64,000 bases of DNA from Corynebacterium sp. (GTDB taxonomy: Bacteria; Actinomycetota; Actinomycetes; Mycobacteriales; Mycobacteriaceae). Positions 1 to 8,887 of the stretch are shown one piece after another (positions within the stretch are counted from its first letter, which is position 1; every line of letters begins with the position of its first letter). A program made the translations under genes and the position numbers. The DNA lies in contig NZ_JAUNLP010000003.1 of NCBI RefSeq assembly GCF_030532195.1, forward strand, positions 1 to 64,000. The letters are read 5' to 3'. A model generated the notes under the pieces. That model did no database searches and was not told where the DNA came from. It saw nothing but the letters and a program-made list of their open reading frames with translations.

Positions 1-120
1 CCCCGGGAGGTAATCTCTGGTGTTATCCATGATGCAATGACCGCCTGACCCTACCACGCCGAAAGTGCCATAAACCTAGTCACTTTCTTGCAGGCACGAC
101 GTGCGCCCGCCAAACGACGG
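1..120. other. Left-edge non-coding segment
   Basis: No reading frame here is supported as a gene. It holds an inverted repeat, GAAAGTG at 61-67 and CACTTTC at 81-87 with a 13-base loop. This could be a weak terminator for the leftward ligase gene whose stop is at 121, but there is no clear T tract. Confidence 0.4.
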
Positions 121-1344
121 CTAGTCGTTTACCTGTTCGTGGAAATCTGCAGGCGCAATCGGATGCCCGGCGCGCAGTTCCTGAACAGTAAGATCAACGG
201 CGGCTCGCCACGGAGTGTGGTGCAGCCGCTTTTCATTTGCCCGCACATCGTCTTCGGTGGCCATCGACGGCAGCGCCCCGGCCGCCTGCGCCACAGTGCG
301 CTGGCGCTCATAGGATGCCCCGACATCCACAATGGTGTTGATGAATTCCAACTCGGCGCGGCAGCCCAGTTCGTCGGCAAGCGGTGCGAGCTTAACCACA
401 AGATCGCGGAGTTCATCGCGTACCCACCGTTCGTCGGTGTCACGATTGACAATGACCAGCGCATCCATTCCGTAGCGGGCGGCGCGCCATTTGTTTTCGG
501 CGATGTGCCACGGCTGCAGTGACGGCAGCTGCTCACCGGCCTCCCACAGGCGGTCGTAGTAGACAGTCAGGCAGTGCGTAAGCGCCACGATTGCGCCGAG
601 TTCGCGCAGGTTGGAGGTGGCGTCGGCGACGCGGACCTCGATGGTGCCGTACTTGGATGCCGGGCGGATATCCAAGTGCATGGAGCCGGTGTGGTTGATA
701 ACGCCGGAGCGAGACTGGTCATACATGTAGGACTCCCAGTCGGCCCAGTTGTAGATTGCCGGCGGCTGCCCGGCGGTGGGCAGCTGTTGGTAGAGCAAGC
801 TGCGGTTGGAGGCATACCCCATGTCCTCGCCGTTCCAGGCGGGCGAGGAGGCCGACAGGGCGAGCATATGCGGCAGCTTGGTGGCCAGTGCTTGGATGAT
901 GGGCCAGACGCGGTCGGCATCCTTGATGCCCACGTGGACGTGAACGCCCCAAATGATCATCTGGTTGCCCCACCACTGCGTGCGGTTGATGATCTCGGAG
1001 TAGTGGCCCTTTGCACTGACCTGCTGCGCGGTACCGCGGGCAAATGGGTGCGAACCCGATGACCACACGTCCACGCCGACGCGGTCAGCGGCATCGAGCA
1101 CCATGTCCAGCTGACTTTGCAGCTCAGCGACGGCCTGCGGCACGGTGCTATGGACGCCGGTGACTAATTCCACCGTATTGGCGAGAAATTCACGCTGGAG
1201 CCCATGGCCCGGATGCTCCGCGTCGATGATGTCGAGCACCTCGGCGGCCACAGGAGCGGTGTCGCGAGTTCGTCGGTCGACAAATGCCACTTCCCATTCC
1301 ACGCCCAGAGATGGCTGCGCCGATCCGGCAAATTGCTCAGTCAT
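121..1344 (-). CDS. Glutamate-cysteine ligase family 2 (GCS2/YbdK-type) carboxylate-amine ligase
   Basis: A 407-residue cytosolic enzyme of the GCS2 family, which joins the gamma-carboxylate of glutamate (or a similar acid) to an amine using ATP. The sequence shows the N-terminal GVEWE signature at residues 14-18 and the GVHVHVGI metal/ATP-site segment near residue 132, followed by the conserved Arg- and Asn-rich core. The length is normal for actinobacterial members. Corynebacteria use mycothiol, not glutathione, so the true substrate is unknown; related YbdK proteins have only weak glutamate-cysteine ligase activity. A leftward lipoprotein gene starts upstream. The family call is firm and the substrate is not. 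Confidence 0.85.
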   Translation of the reverse strand: MTEQFAGSAQPSLGVEWEVAFVDRRTRDTAPVAAEVLDIIDAEHPGHGLQREFLANTVELVTGVHSTVPQAVAELQSQLDMVLDAADRVGVDVWSSGSHPFARGTAQQVSAKGHYSEIINRTQWWGNQMIIWGVHVHVGIKDADRVWPIIQALATKLPHMLALSASSPAWNGEDMGYASNRSLLYQQLPTAGQPPAIYNWADWESYMYDQSRSGVINHTGSMHLDIRPASKYGTIEVRVADATSNLRELGAIVALTHCLTVYYDRLWEAGEQLPSLQPWHIAENKWRAARYGMDALVIVNRDTDERWVRDELRDLVVKLAPLADELGCRAELEFINTIVDVGASYERQRTVAQAAGALPSMATEDDVRANEKRLHHTPWRAAVDLTVQELRAGHPIAPADFHEQVND

Positions 1345-1362
1345 AAACGTTATTTTTTCACA

Positions 1363-1917
1363 CTAGGAATCGTTTTCCTCAGTGGGCTCCGTCCAATTGA
1401 TGGATTTTGCGCAGGAAGCAAGGTCACCATTGGAATCGACCAGCGCCACGGTGGTGAAGCTGCTGTCATCCACCTTCGATGGCACACTCCACACATCGGC
1501 GTTGCGGTTTCCGTCGACATGCACCTCACCGATAACACCCAGGCCTTCAGCAGCGGGCGCTCCGACACCACTGCAACCGGATGCGCCACGCGCCTGCACT
1601 TTGTACTTGCCTTTTTCCAGCATGGTGAACTGTCCCTTTTCATCCGACAGCCCCATCCAGCCCTTTGCGCTTTTGACGTGCACAGTCGCAAGCATCGACA
1701 TCGTGCCGTCATCTTTGGTGCGAATGAAGTTGAAGGCGCCGACTCGCTCAGTCAGCTTTGGGGCAGCTGGGTCTACGCTCACCGGAGCCGCGCTTTCCGA
1801 CGCTTGCCCGTCCTTGCCCTTATCGCTGCTCGCGTCAACTCCCGTGCAGGACGCCAACAGAACTGCGGCACACCCCACCACAGCGACACTGGCAGTGCGA
1901 CGTTTTACACCCAACAT
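1363..1917 (-). CDS. Putative secreted lipoprotein
   Basis: A 184-residue protein with a clear type II signal peptide: a basic start (KRR at 5-7), a hydrophobic stretch at 11-22, and lipobox LASC with the lipidated Cys at 24. The mature part begins with a Ser/Asp/Lys-rich linker (about 25-55). After that comes a compact domain with two Cys (in SGCSGVG and DLASCAKS) that could form a disulfide. I recognise no catalytic motif. It precedes the GCS2 ligase in the same direction with a gap of only 18 bases, so the two are probably co-transcribed. It should be anchored on the outer face of the cytoplasmic membrane. Function unknown. Confidence 0.75.
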   Translation of the reverse strand: MLGVKRRTASVAVVGCAAVLLASCTGVDASSDKGKDGQASESAAPVSVDPAAPKLTERVGAFNFIRTKDDGTMSMLATVHVKSAKGWMGLSDEKGQFTMLEKGKYKVQARGASGCSGVGAPAAEGLGVIGEVHVDGNRNADVWSVPSKVDDSSFTTVALVDSNGDLASCAKSINWTEPTEENDS

Positions 1918-2066
1918 GTAGAACTAAACCTCACAGATCTCATCTTCTGCCTGTCAAAGTACACGGTGACTTTTTCGCACTGAGTACAACGAGACATCTT
2001 AGATGCATCGCCGGGCGTGCGAGAATTGCCGAGGTGAGCCAGGGCGCGGATGGGTTGTTAGACGAC

Positions 2067-2112
2067 AAACCCCGCGCGACCCTTGGTTTAGGGCAATCTA
2101 CGCGGGGTTTTG
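2067..2112 (-). terminator. Stem-loop terminator after the LytR_C gene
   Basis: AAACCCCGCG at 2067-2076 pairs perfectly with CGCGGGGTTT at 2101-2110 around a 24-base loop that itself holds a CCT/AGG mini-stem. The LytR_C gene ends at 2128 on the minus strand, so this lies just downstream of it. Confidence 0.7.
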
Positions 2113-2127
2113 CTACTGAAATGTCTC

Positions 2128-3123
2128 CTACTGAGCAGGGTCAGTAGCGACGATGACAACTCCTGCCGGAGCGTCGTGCAGCTTGTCATCACGCGGGGCG
2201 GTAACCCAACCGTTGTCGTGGGCAATCTGCTCCGCAGCGGCCTTTTCCTTGGCGTTGTTCGGGTCGAAGTAAACGGTGGTCTTCTCCCATACGCCCATCT
2301 TCTCCTCAGGGGCGTTGCCGGTCTCGCCGGCAGCCCAGCCCTGGCCGGTGATCTGCTTGGACAGATCATCGGCGAGGCCAACGACCTGGGAGTTATTCAA
2401 AACGCTGACCTTTACGGCCTTGCGATTAATCTCCGGGGCAGCATTGTCCTCGTCGGCCTGACCTGGCTGAGGTGCAGGAGCAACCGGCTTGCCCGGCTCA
2501 TTCGACGGTGGAGGCGGTGGAACTTCACCGTCTTCGCCGTCGGCGGGCTTGGTCTCTGGAGAACCGGCCTTGGCAGCGTCATCGCCACCGGCAGCATCGT
2601 CTGCCTTGCCCGGTTCCGCAGGTGCGGATGCCGATGTCGCGTCCTTGGCCGCGTTGTCGGGGTCGTCGTCACGCGTAGTCAGCGCGTAGATACCGTACGC
2701 GACCAAACAGACACCGACGATTAGCAGGACGATGGCGAGGATGCGCATGTAGCGGCCGTCGCCGGCGCCGTCGCCGACATCGTTGTTGTCGTTATCGAAG
2801 TCATCGATGTCATTGGGTTCCGCGGGCTGGCCTGCAGCGGCTGGCGCTGACTCGGAATTGGCAGCGGTAGCGGCAGCGCCTGCTGCAGCACCTCGACGCC
2901 AGTTGCGGGGCTCCGCGGCGGCTGCGTCATCGCGGAGGTCCTGCTCAGCGCGTGTGGCATCGTCAGTCGACGCGGAGTAGCCAGCGGCAGCACCGGAGGC
3001 GGCACCGGGGTAATCACCGGAGTAGTCGCGGTACTGGCTAGCCTCATCGATGTCGTCGAAGTCGTCGTCGAGACGATGACGTCCAGGACGCGGCGAATTC
3101 TGAGGGTTCAGTTGGTCAGACAC
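2128..3123 (-). CDS. Membrane-anchored protein with LytR C-terminal (LytR_C) domain
   Basis: A 331-residue protein: a long acidic, Ala-rich cytoplasmic N-terminus (about 1-120), one transmembrane helix (RILAIVLLIVGVCLVAYG, about 127-148), a Pro/Glu/Asp-rich extracytoplasmic linker with a run of prolines, and a C-terminal LytR_C domain (about 235-331, VKVSVLNNS to the end). LytR_C accompanies the LCP ligases that attach arabinogalactan to peptidoglycan in Corynebacteriales; here it stands without the catalytic LCP domain. The start is placed at the GTG at 3123 because AGGA lies 8 bases before it; an in-frame ATG at 3132 has no spaced ribosome site. The next gene upstream (DUF3263) is in the same direction. 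Likely envelope biogenesis. Confidence 0.8.
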   Translation of the reverse strand: MSDQLNPQNSPRPGRHRLDDDFDDIDEASQYRDYSGDYPGAASGAAAGYSASTDDATRAEQDLRDDAAAAEPRNWRRGAAAGAAATAANSESAPAAAGQPAEPNDIDDFDNDNNDVGDGAGDGRYMRILAIVLLIVGVCLVAYGIYALTTRDDDPDNAAKDATSASAPAEPGKADDAAGGDDAAKAGSPETKPADGEDGEVPPPPPSNEPGKPVAPAPQPGQADEDNAAPEINRKAVKVSVLNNSQVVGLADDLSKQITGQGWAAGETGNAPEEKMGVWEKTTVYFDPNNAKEKAAAEQIAHDNGWVTAPRDDKLHDAPAGVVIVATDPAQ

Positions 3124-3174
3124 AAACCACATCCTATATGTTCCCCGGCGCAACCGTGAAGTGACACTTGAACC

Positions 3175-3618
3175 TTAAGCGTTCCTATTATCCCGGACGG
3201 CGCGCAGTCGATGAACCAAAATCGGCTCAGCCTCCTCTGCCGCCGGAGAGTCCAAAAGCCGGGAAAGCACCTGGTGGTACCGGATAGTACTGTTACCGAA
3301 CTCGTCGGCGAAGCGACGTCGAATAGCCTCCTGCCGAGCACCCGCAAGCCGTGGCCCACGACGCGCAACTTTCAGCCATTCTTTTTCAAAATTCAGCATT
3401 TTTCGAGCTAATGCAGGCTCAACCCCAGCGGTATCGCCCGCCAATTCGCCCTCGGAAACCGATTCGGAAGAAACCGAAGAAACCGCTTCGGACTCAGGTT
3501 CTACGTCGCTGTTGGTCACGGCTCTCACTCGTCCCCGTCTATTTTCATCGCTAACTTTGTGGCTTACTTTGCGGTTTGTCGCTGCCGCTGTGGATGATGC
3601 CCCGGCTGGAGCGTCCAT
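3175..3618 (-). CDS. DUF3263 family protein
   Basis: About 147 residues from the ATG at 3618. The conserved part is the C-terminal 75 residues (LNFEKEWLKVARRGPRLAG followed by RRRFADEFGNS and RYHQVLSRLLD), the DUF3263 signature found across actinobacteria, where the fold resembles a small helix-turn-helix. The N-terminal half is Ser/Glu-rich and looks disordered, so the real start could be later, for example at an in-frame GTG before TNSDVEPE. The gene diverges from def with about 100 bases between the starts. It lies just upstream of the LytR_C gene in the same direction, an arrangement I recall from other corynebacteria. Its molecular role is unknown. Confidence 0.75.
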   Translation of the reverse strand: MDAPAGASSTAAATNRKVSHKVSDENRRGRVRAVTNSDVEPESEAVSSVSSESVSEGELAGDTAGVEPALARKMLNFEKEWLKVARRGPRLAGARQEAIRRRFADEFGNSTIRYHQVLSRLLDSPAAEEAEPILVHRLRAVRDNRNA

Positions 3619-3715
3619 AGTAAGTCGCTGGCGCGGTGAACTCCTAGTCGCGCCAAACAGGACCGCGCACGGGACCGGCGCAAAGTAGATACTGCAGCCG
3701 AGTAGAATCGCCCAC

Positions 3716-4297
3716 ATGACTATCCGCCCCATTGTGATTGCCGGAGACCCAGTTCTCCACAACCCTACTCAGCCAGTGACCGAAGATGTCTCTGAGCTGC
3801 GCGAACTCCTCGATGACATGTATGAAACCATGGACCGCGCCCATGGTGTGGGGCTCGCCGCCAACCAGGTGGGCGTTGCCAAGCGCCTGTTCGTCTACAA
3901 CTGCCCGGACGACGATGGCGCCTGGCACCGTGGCTGCGTCATCAACCCTGTGCTGACCACCAGCGAAATCCCGAAGACCATGCCTAACGACGACGGCTCC
4001 GACGACGAAGGCTGCCTCTCCGTGCCCGGCCTGTCCTTCCCCACCGGCCGCGCCGAGTCCGCAGTGGTCACCGGTCTGGATGAAAATGGCGAACAGGTCC
4101 GCATTGAAGCCACCGGTTTCCTCGCCCGCTGCATGCAGCACGAGGTCGGTCACCTGGACGGTTTTCTCTACACCGACTGCCTGATTGGTCGCTGGAAGCG
4201 CATGGCCAAGAAAGAAATTAAGCGCAACGGTTGGACCGAGGCAGGGCTGACCTGGATGCCGGGCGTGGATCCGGATCCCTTCGGCCACGAGGATTAA
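3716..4297 (+). CDS. def: Peptide deformylase
   Basis: A 193-residue metallo-enzyme that removes the N-formyl group from nascent proteins. All three family motifs are visible: [10 protein letters not shown] (motif 1), EGCLSVPG with the metal-binding Cys (motif 2), and QHEVGHLDG with the HExxH metal ligands (motif 3). The residue after HEV is Gly where many deformylases have Asp; the metal ligands and catalytic Glu are intact. The following N-acetylglutamate synthase gene starts 4 bases after its stop, so the two form an operon. The upstream gap is shared with the divergent DUF3263 gene. Confidence 0.95.
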   Translation: MTIRPIVIAGDPVLHNPTQPVTEDVSELRELLDDMYETMDRAHGVGLAANQVGVAKRLFVYNCPDDDGAWHRGCVINPVLTTSEIPKTMPNDDGSDDEGCLSVPGLSFPTGRAESAVVTGLDENGEQVRIEATGFLARCMQHEVGHLDGFLYTDCLIGRWKRMAKKEIKRNGWTEAGLTWMPGVDPDPFGHED

Positions 4298-4301
4298 TAC
4301 T

Positions 4302-5408
4302 GTGGCAAACGAGCAACCGGAGTCGTCGTCAAGCGATAACCCCGCCCCTGACCTGCCGATTTCGCGCTGGGGTGTAGGTGAAGTGAGCGTCGGGCGGCGC
4401 GTCATCGTGCGCCGCGCCCTCAGCGCCGCCGAAGCACAGGCCAGCGGCAAGAAGACGACTGACGTCATTGGCCATGTGATCAGCATGAATCCGTTTGTCG
4501 TACGTCCGCAGGTGCGCGCGGGCGTGCGTGCCGACGACTCGGTGCCGGCGGTGGACTTCAGCGATAAAAAGGTGCTGATTGTCAAAGCCCTGCCGGATCA
4601 TCCGGTGCGCAATTCGGATATTCGAGCCGTGGAGACCGCAACTGCAAAGGCCTTCCCCGGCATTGCGCACATCATGGAGTCCGGTTGGCTGCTGCGCGCT
4701 GGCGATGGCATCACGGAGCGATCCAACTCGGCGCTGCCGATTGCTCCCAACGCGGGAACCCAGCCAGTGCCGCTCGAGCAAATCAAGTCCTTCTACGCCT
4801 CGCACAATCTGCCGGTGCGCATTGCGGTGCCGGACCGGATTGCCAAACCTGCCGCGGCGCTGGTCGCAGGCCCGGAGTGGACGGTTGGCCCGGATATCGT
4901 GGTGATGACGCGGCCGCTGGATTCAGACCTGCCGCCCACCGATATGGCGCTGGCGCCGGAAGTGGCAAACGTGCAGGTCGATATTGCCGATCAGCCTGAC
5001 GATGACTGGCTGGAGCTCTACCACTTCCGCGGCGAAACACTCCCGGAGCATGCACTTCAGCTGCTGCGCGAAGAAATTGATGGTCGCATGTGCTTTGGTC
5101 GCCTGTACCTGCCGGATGAGAGCGAGCCATCGGGCAAGCGCACCGTGGCGATTACCCGTGGCACCCTGACGGAGTCCGACGACGGCCGCGTGTGGCTGGG
5201 TTTTTCAGCCGTAGAAGTGGCTGCGGACATGCGACGCAAGGGCCTTGGCACGCTGCTGGGCATTCACATGATGCACTGGGGTGCTCAAAATGGTGCCGAT
5301 TCCGCGTATCTGCAGGTCCTGGGCACAAATGAGGCGGGTATCGCGCTATACCGCACGCTCGGTTTCACCGAGCACCACCGACACCGTTACGCGGAGTTGA
5401 CCGGCTAG
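4302..5408 (+). CDS. N-acetylglutamate synthase, CG3035-type GNAT
   Basis: A 368-residue protein starting at a GTG 4 bases after def. The C-terminal third (about 225-368) is a GNAT acetyltransferase fold with the acetyl-CoA loop RRKGLGT followed by LGTNEAGIALYRTLGF. The N-terminal part is specific to the corynebacterial enzyme CG3035, which was described as an alternative N-acetylglutamate synthase feeding arginine synthesis. Position between def and xthA is the same as in C. glutamicum, which supports orthology. Assignment rests on recalled gene order and the overall pattern; activity on glutamate is inferred. Confidence 0.75.
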   Translation: MANEQPESSSSDNPAPDLPISRWGVGEVSVGRRVIVRRALSAAEAQASGKKTTDVIGHVISMNPFVVRPQVRAGVRADDSVPAVDFSDKKVLIVKALPDHPVRNSDIRAVETATAKAFPGIAHIMESGWLLRAGDGITERSNSALPIAPNAGTQPVPLEQIKSFYASHNLPVRIAVPDRIAKPAAALVAGPEWTVGPDIVVMTRPLDSDLPPTDMALAPEVANVQVDIADQPDDDWLELYHFRGETLPEHALQLLREEIDGRMCFGRLYLPDESEPSGKRTVAITRGTLTESDDGRVWLGFSAVEVAADMRRKGLGTLLGIHMMHWGAQNGADSAYLQVLGTNEAGIALYRTLGFTEHHRHRYAELTG

Positions 5409-5423
5409 AGCCGATCTGTGCGA

Positions 5424-6155
5424 CTACTTGCCGCGTGGCAGTTCATTTCGATCCGGCTTTTCCACCACACGGGTGCCCACGGATTTTTCATGTCCGCCGC
5501 GGCCCAGTGGGTCACGGCTCGCCCCCATGGCAATCCAGCCGGCCAACCCAACTGAGACGATCCAACCGGCAAACGGAATCATCGACGGTAAAATCCAGGC
5601 ATTGCGCACAAAACCGTCACGCGCGGAAATGGGCAGACCGTGCTTGCCCTTCAGACTCATGCCCATGGCGTGCTTGCCCGGGGAGCCCTCAAAGAGGGCA
5701 TCGCCGGCGACGCGGTAGAGGTAGAAACCACCGGGGCCGATAAACAGGCTGGTCAGCATGACCATGGCAGCACCGTCGGAGTCGGCGAAGTACGCACCGA
5801 GCACCGTCAGGACGGCGAGCATCGCCATGTAGATAACAGAATCCACCAGGAGCGCTCCCCCGCGACGCGGCACCGAGGCATTGGCCAAATCCGGGTCATA
5901 CCCCAACTCAACGGCCATCCGCGCGGTAAGCGGAGAGACCTTTGGGTTGGAACTTAAACTTCCGAATGCCGGCGCGCTGGCACCGTAAGCTACAACCTCG
6001 TCAGCATCAAAAGGCACGTCCGGCAGGTACTGGTAGCCGCGTGCACCGACTGGCATGCCGTCGGGCATAGCTGCACCGAAGGCATCATAGTTCTGTTCCA
6101 AGCCGCGCGTGCGGCGCTGGCCACCGCCATGGCGCTGACCTTCCCACCGTGCCAC
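5424..6155 (-). CDS. RDD family membrane protein
   Basis: A 243-residue protein with a soluble N-terminal segment (about 1-95) followed by an RDD-type membrane domain. The helices are LLVDSVIYMAMLAVLTVLGAY, MVMLTSLFIGPGGFYLYRV and the C-terminal ILPSMIPFAGWIVSVGLAGW. The typical Arg-Asp-Asp start of the domain appears here as RRGGALLVDS, so only the last acidic residue is kept. The GSPGKHAMGMSLKG segment is a strong RDD hallmark. Members may transport compatible solutes or ions, but this one is uncharacterised. It converges with the N-acetylglutamate synthase gene and diverges from xthA. Confidence 0.75.
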   Translation of the reverse strand: MARWEGQRHGGGQRRTRGLEQNYDAFGAAMPDGMPVGARGYQYLPDVPFDADEVVAYGASAPAFGSLSSNPKVSPLTARMAVELGYDPDLANASVPRRGGALLVDSVIYMAMLAVLTVLGAYFADSDGAAMVMLTSLFIGPGGFYLYRVAGDALFEGSPGKHAMGMSLKGKHGLPISARDGFVRNAWILPSMIPFAGWIVSVGLAGWIAMGASRDPLGRGGHEKSVGTRVVEKPDRNELPRGK

Positions 6156-6252
6156 GTCGAAAAGCTCCTTAATCGCTATCCCTCTTCTTCCTACTCACTA
6201 CTTATTCAACGCATCAACCCCCCGATTTCGTTCCCCTCTTACAATTGGCGGT

Positions 6253-7050
6253 ATGCGAATCTGTGTCTGGAACGTCAATTCGGCCCGCACGCGTCTCGAG
6301 CGCATGGTAGAGGCGCTGCGTCGGAATGACATTGATGTCCTGGCAGTCCAGGAAACTAAATGCAAGGACGACCAATTCCCCACCGCCGCCTTTGAGGAAA
6401 TTGGCTACCAAGTAGCTCACCATGGCTTTAACCAGTGGAATGGTGTGGCGATTATCTCGCGGGTGGGCCTTGCTGATGTCCAAGCTGGTTTCCCCGGTCA
6501 GCCCGGTTTTTCCAAAGATGACGAGGCCGCTCCAACAGTTGAGGCACGTCACATCGCCGCTACCTGCGGCGGAGTGCGCGTCCACAGTCTCTACATCCCA
6601 AATGGGCGCGACATCACCGACCCTCACTTCGAGTACAAATTGGAGTTTTTGGAACAGCTCCGTCAGCACATCTACGCCACGCTTGACGACGATCCGGATG
6701 CCACCTTCATGATGGGCGGTGACTTCAACATCGCCCCGACCGATGGCGATGTCTGGTCCATGGCCGCCTTTGAGGGAAAGACGCATGTCACACCACCTGA
6801 ACGCGCGGCCTTCTATGCGCTCGAGCAGGCGGGAATGCAGGAAGTTACCCGACAGTTCACACCTAACCAGTGGACCTATTGGGACTACAAGGGTGGGCGC
6901 TTTTTCAAGGATGAAGGCATGCGCATCGATTTCCAGCTTGCGTCTCCTGCTCTTGCGGCAACGGCAACAGGTGGTTTCATCGATATCGAGGAGCGTCAGG
7001 GCAAGGGCGCCTCGGACCATGCGCCAGTCATTGTGGACTATGACATTTAG
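6253..7050 (+). CDS. xthA: Exodeoxyribonuclease III
   Basis: A 265-residue endonuclease/exonuclease/phosphatase-fold enzyme for base-excision repair (AP endonuclease and 3'-5' exonuclease). The motifs are in order: VWNVNSAR near the start, VLAVQETK with the Mg-binding Glu, GGDFNIAPTDGDVW with catalytic Asp and Asn, and the C-terminal SDHAPVIVDY containing the catalytic Asp-His pair. Length is normal. It is divergent from the RDD gene and is followed by a 206-base gap that contains a perfect palindrome. Confidence 0.93.
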   Translation: MRICVWNVNSARTRLERMVEALRRNDIDVLAVQETKCKDDQFPTAAFEEIGYQVAHHGFNQWNGVAIISRVGLADVQAGFPGQPGFSKDDEAAPTVEARHIAATCGGVRVHSLYIPNGRDITDPHFEYKLEFLEQLRQHIYATLDDDPDATFMMGGDFNIAPTDGDVWSMAAFEGKTHVTPPERAAFYALEQAGMQEVTRQFTPNQWTYWDYKGGRFFKDEGMRIDFQLASPALAATATGGFIDIEERQGKGASDHAPVIVDYDI

Positions 7051-7101
7051 CGAAGGCATGTAGCTGTATCTCGTCGCCTCTACCCCGTTTATCCCCCTCA
7101 A

Positions 7102-7119
7102 GCCCCTAGTACTAGGGGC
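7102..7119. repeat. 18-bp perfect palindrome downstream of xthA
   Basis: GCCCCTAGTACTAGGGGC reads identically on both strands. It could fold as a 7-bp stem with a GTAC loop but has no T tract on either strand. It lies 52 bases after xthA and 138 bases before the marR start, so it could be an operator or a weak terminator. Confidence 0.6.
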
Positions 7120-7256
7120 GGAGTAGACGACGAAACTCCTGCACATTCCTCACAAAATTAACTTTTTGTTCAATATACAAATTTTCACCACAGAAAGTTG
7201 TTTGAGCGATATAAGCTGTTAAATCAGAACAACCTTTTTCACCGGGAAGGAAGACT

Positions 7257-7820
7257 ATGACTTCTTCACGCTCTCCCCAGCGCGACTGCAACTCAGAATC
7301 GACGACTGGTCTGTCAGGCATCGAAGATTCCCCGGAGTTCGATGAATCGCTGCGCGACAGCGTGCAGAGGATTTCCATTGGACTTTATGACTTCCTAGCT
7401 TCCACCCGTCGCCTCGGCGAACGTCCAAATGCGCGGATGGATATTTCCCAGTCAGAAATGGAAGTACTGCACTTTATTTCCACCCACCCAGGCTGCGGTG
7501 TCTCGGATATTGCACGGCTGCGCTTCCTGCGTCCGTCGAATGTCTCCGCGACCGTGCGTCGCCTTTTGGACAATGGCCTGATTAAGCGTGAGAACAACGC
7601 CAAGGACCGCCGTGCGCAGAACCTCTATGTCTCTACAGATGGCGAGGGCTTGCTTGAGCAGCTCATTGACCACTGGGGCGCCCTGGTCTACGAGATTGTG
7701 CGCACGATGTCGAACAAGGATGTCCGTGCGCTTATTAAGGCTCTGCCATCACTACTGAAGTTGGCCGAGCACTCCGAGACCTTTGTTGAAGAGCACCAGC
7801 GCCGCCAGGAACTGTTCTAA
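7257..7820 (+). CDS. MarR-family transcriptional regulator
   Basis: A 187-residue winged helix-turn-helix regulator. The core (about 40-170) has the MarR layout: DISQSEMEVLHFISTHPGCGVSDIARLRFLRPSNVSATVRRL is the recognition helix-turn-helix, and RENNAKDRRAQNLYVS is the beta wing with the conserved D-x-R. An unusual 40-residue Ser/Asp-rich N-terminal tail precedes it. A good ribosome site (GGAAGGA) lies before the ATG. The upstream region is AT-rich with a partial inverted repeat TTGTTCAATATACAA (7166-7180) that could be its own operator. The regulated target cannot be told; the next rightward gene is a small membrane protein. Confidence 0.85.
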   Translation: MTSSRSPQRDCNSESTTGLSGIEDSPEFDESLRDSVQRISIGLYDFLASTRRLGERPNARMDISQSEMEVLHFISTHPGCGVSDIARLRFLRPSNVSATVRRLLDNGLIKRENNAKDRRAQNLYVSTDGEGLLEQLIDHWGALVYEIVRTMSNKDVRALIKALPSLLKLAEHSETFVEEHQRRQELF

Positions 7821-7886
7821 GAATTCACCGTATCCAGCACGCGCTTTGCACTAACCAGCACCTGCCGCGCGGAATGCGCAGGTACG

Positions 7887-8213
7887 ATGTGCGGTATGGC
7901 TGTCACTTTGAAGAAAGCAAAAGACGTAAAGACTGCACCGCTGGTGGCCACTGGCCTCATTGGCGGTTGGCTCACTGCTCGTGAGACCGGCATTCGCCCA
8001 CTCGGTGGTGTCATCTTGGCTGCCGCTGGCGCGTACGCTGCGCGCACCTGGAACGCAAAGGTCGGCGCTGCAGGCACAGCCGGGCTGATCGCCACTTACC
8101 TGGGTGCATTCGGCCTATCGCACCCGCTGGCAAAGAAGATTGGCGCGTGGCCGTCCGTGCTCGCAGTTACCGCCCTATCGGCTGGCGCTGCTGCAATCGC
8201 TGACTCCAAGTAA
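7887..8213 (+). CDS. Small hydrophobic membrane protein
   Basis: 108 residues, or 105 if the second ATG (7896, MAVTLKKAK) is used. After a Lys-rich start it is made of Ala/Gly-rich hydrophobic segments that predict three to four short membrane spans (APLVATGLIGGWLTA, GGVILAAAGAYAA, AGLIATYLGAFGL, VLAVTALSAGAAAIA). I know no function. It converges with the Nudix gene across a shared inverted repeat. Confidence 0.6.
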   Translation: MCGMAVTLKKAKDVKTAPLVATGLIGGWLTARETGIRPLGGVILAAAGAYAARTWNAKVGAAGTAGLIATYLGAFGLSHPLAKKIGAWPSVLAVTALSAGAAAIADSK

Positions 8214-8222
8214 AACAATCAG

Positions 8223-8251
8223 GCGCTAGCGCACTGGCGAAACACTAGCGC
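8223..8251. terminator. Inverted repeat between convergent genes
   Basis: GCGCTAG (8223-8229) pairs with CTAGCGC (8245-8251). It lies between the small membrane protein gene and the Nudix gene and overlaps the Nudix stop. There is no T tract, so it is only a possible bidirectional terminator. Confidence 0.35.
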
Positions 8252-8751
8252 TCGACACTATCCAGCAACTTTTCCAAGTGCGCACGCACAGCTGGCCACG
8301 ATTGCGCGAAAGGTGGCAGTAGGTCGAGGCCCGCGACGTCGTCAAGCGGAACCCAACGCAGCGCCAACGACTCCTCGTTCGGGAACGTTTCCAGCTCGTT
8401 GGCCGCAAGCGCGTAGACCGTGTGATACTTCCAGCCGCCGGCGAGCTCCGGGCGAGCTGGGTCGGCCGGGTAGGGGCCAGTGGTCACTTGGGTATCGAGG
8501 ATGCGAAGTTGATGCTCGAGGAGTCCGGTTTCCTCTTCCGTCTCACGCAACGCAGTAGCCTCAGGCGTCTCATGTGAATCACAAGCCCCACCAGGAACAC
8601 CCCAGGTTAGGGGGAATGACGTCCAGTCAGCGCGGTGCTGCATAAGCACAGTTCGCTGCGGGCTCGCAATCAGCAGCCCCGCAGCTCCAAAGCGTCCCCA
8701 GCAGCGCGTACCGTTGGGGCCTGCGGACCATCCATTTCCATCGTGAAGCAT
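8245..8751 (-). CDS. Nudix hydrolase
   Basis: A 168-residue Nudix-fold pyrophosphohydrolase. The Nudix box is intact: GG at the start, then ATALRETEEETGL giving the REx2EEx(G/U) metal site. The family hydrolyses nucleoside diphosphates linked to another moiety; the substrate here cannot be read from sequence. A short Gly/Trp-rich N-terminus (DGNGWSAGPNGTRCWGRFG) precedes the fold, as in other actinobacterial members. It is divergent from glnX, the same neighbourhood as in C. glutamicum. Confidence 0.85.
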   Translation of the reverse strand: MLHDGNGWSAGPNGTRCWGRFGAAGLLIASPQRTVLMQHRADWTSFPLTWGVPGGACDSHETPEATALRETEEETGLLEHQLRILDTQVTTGPYPADPARPELAGGWKYHTVYALAANELETFPNEESLALRWVPLDDVAGLDLLPPFAQSWPAVRAHLEKLLDSVER

Positions 8752-8771
8752 GCTTCCACCCTACGTCAGAT

Positions 8772-8798
8772 AGTGCTGTGTTTTCCGTCACAAGCACT
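8772..8798. promoter_or_regulatory. Inverted repeat / GlxR-like site between Nudix gene and glnX
   Basis: AGTGCT (8772-8777) and AGCACT (8793-8798) form an inverted repeat. Inside it, TGTGT-N6-TCACA (8777-8792) matches the GlxR (cAMP receptor) consensus TGTGA-N6-TCACA with one mismatch. It lies about 90 bases before the glnX start, a plausible control position. Confidence 0.4.
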
Positions 8799-8887
8799 AC
8801 CGACTAAGATTTCTAACGAACTAACTTCGCATTGTGCGGGGACATTTGTCGCAGCGCCCATCGGTCACGTCGGAAGGACACGTGCAC

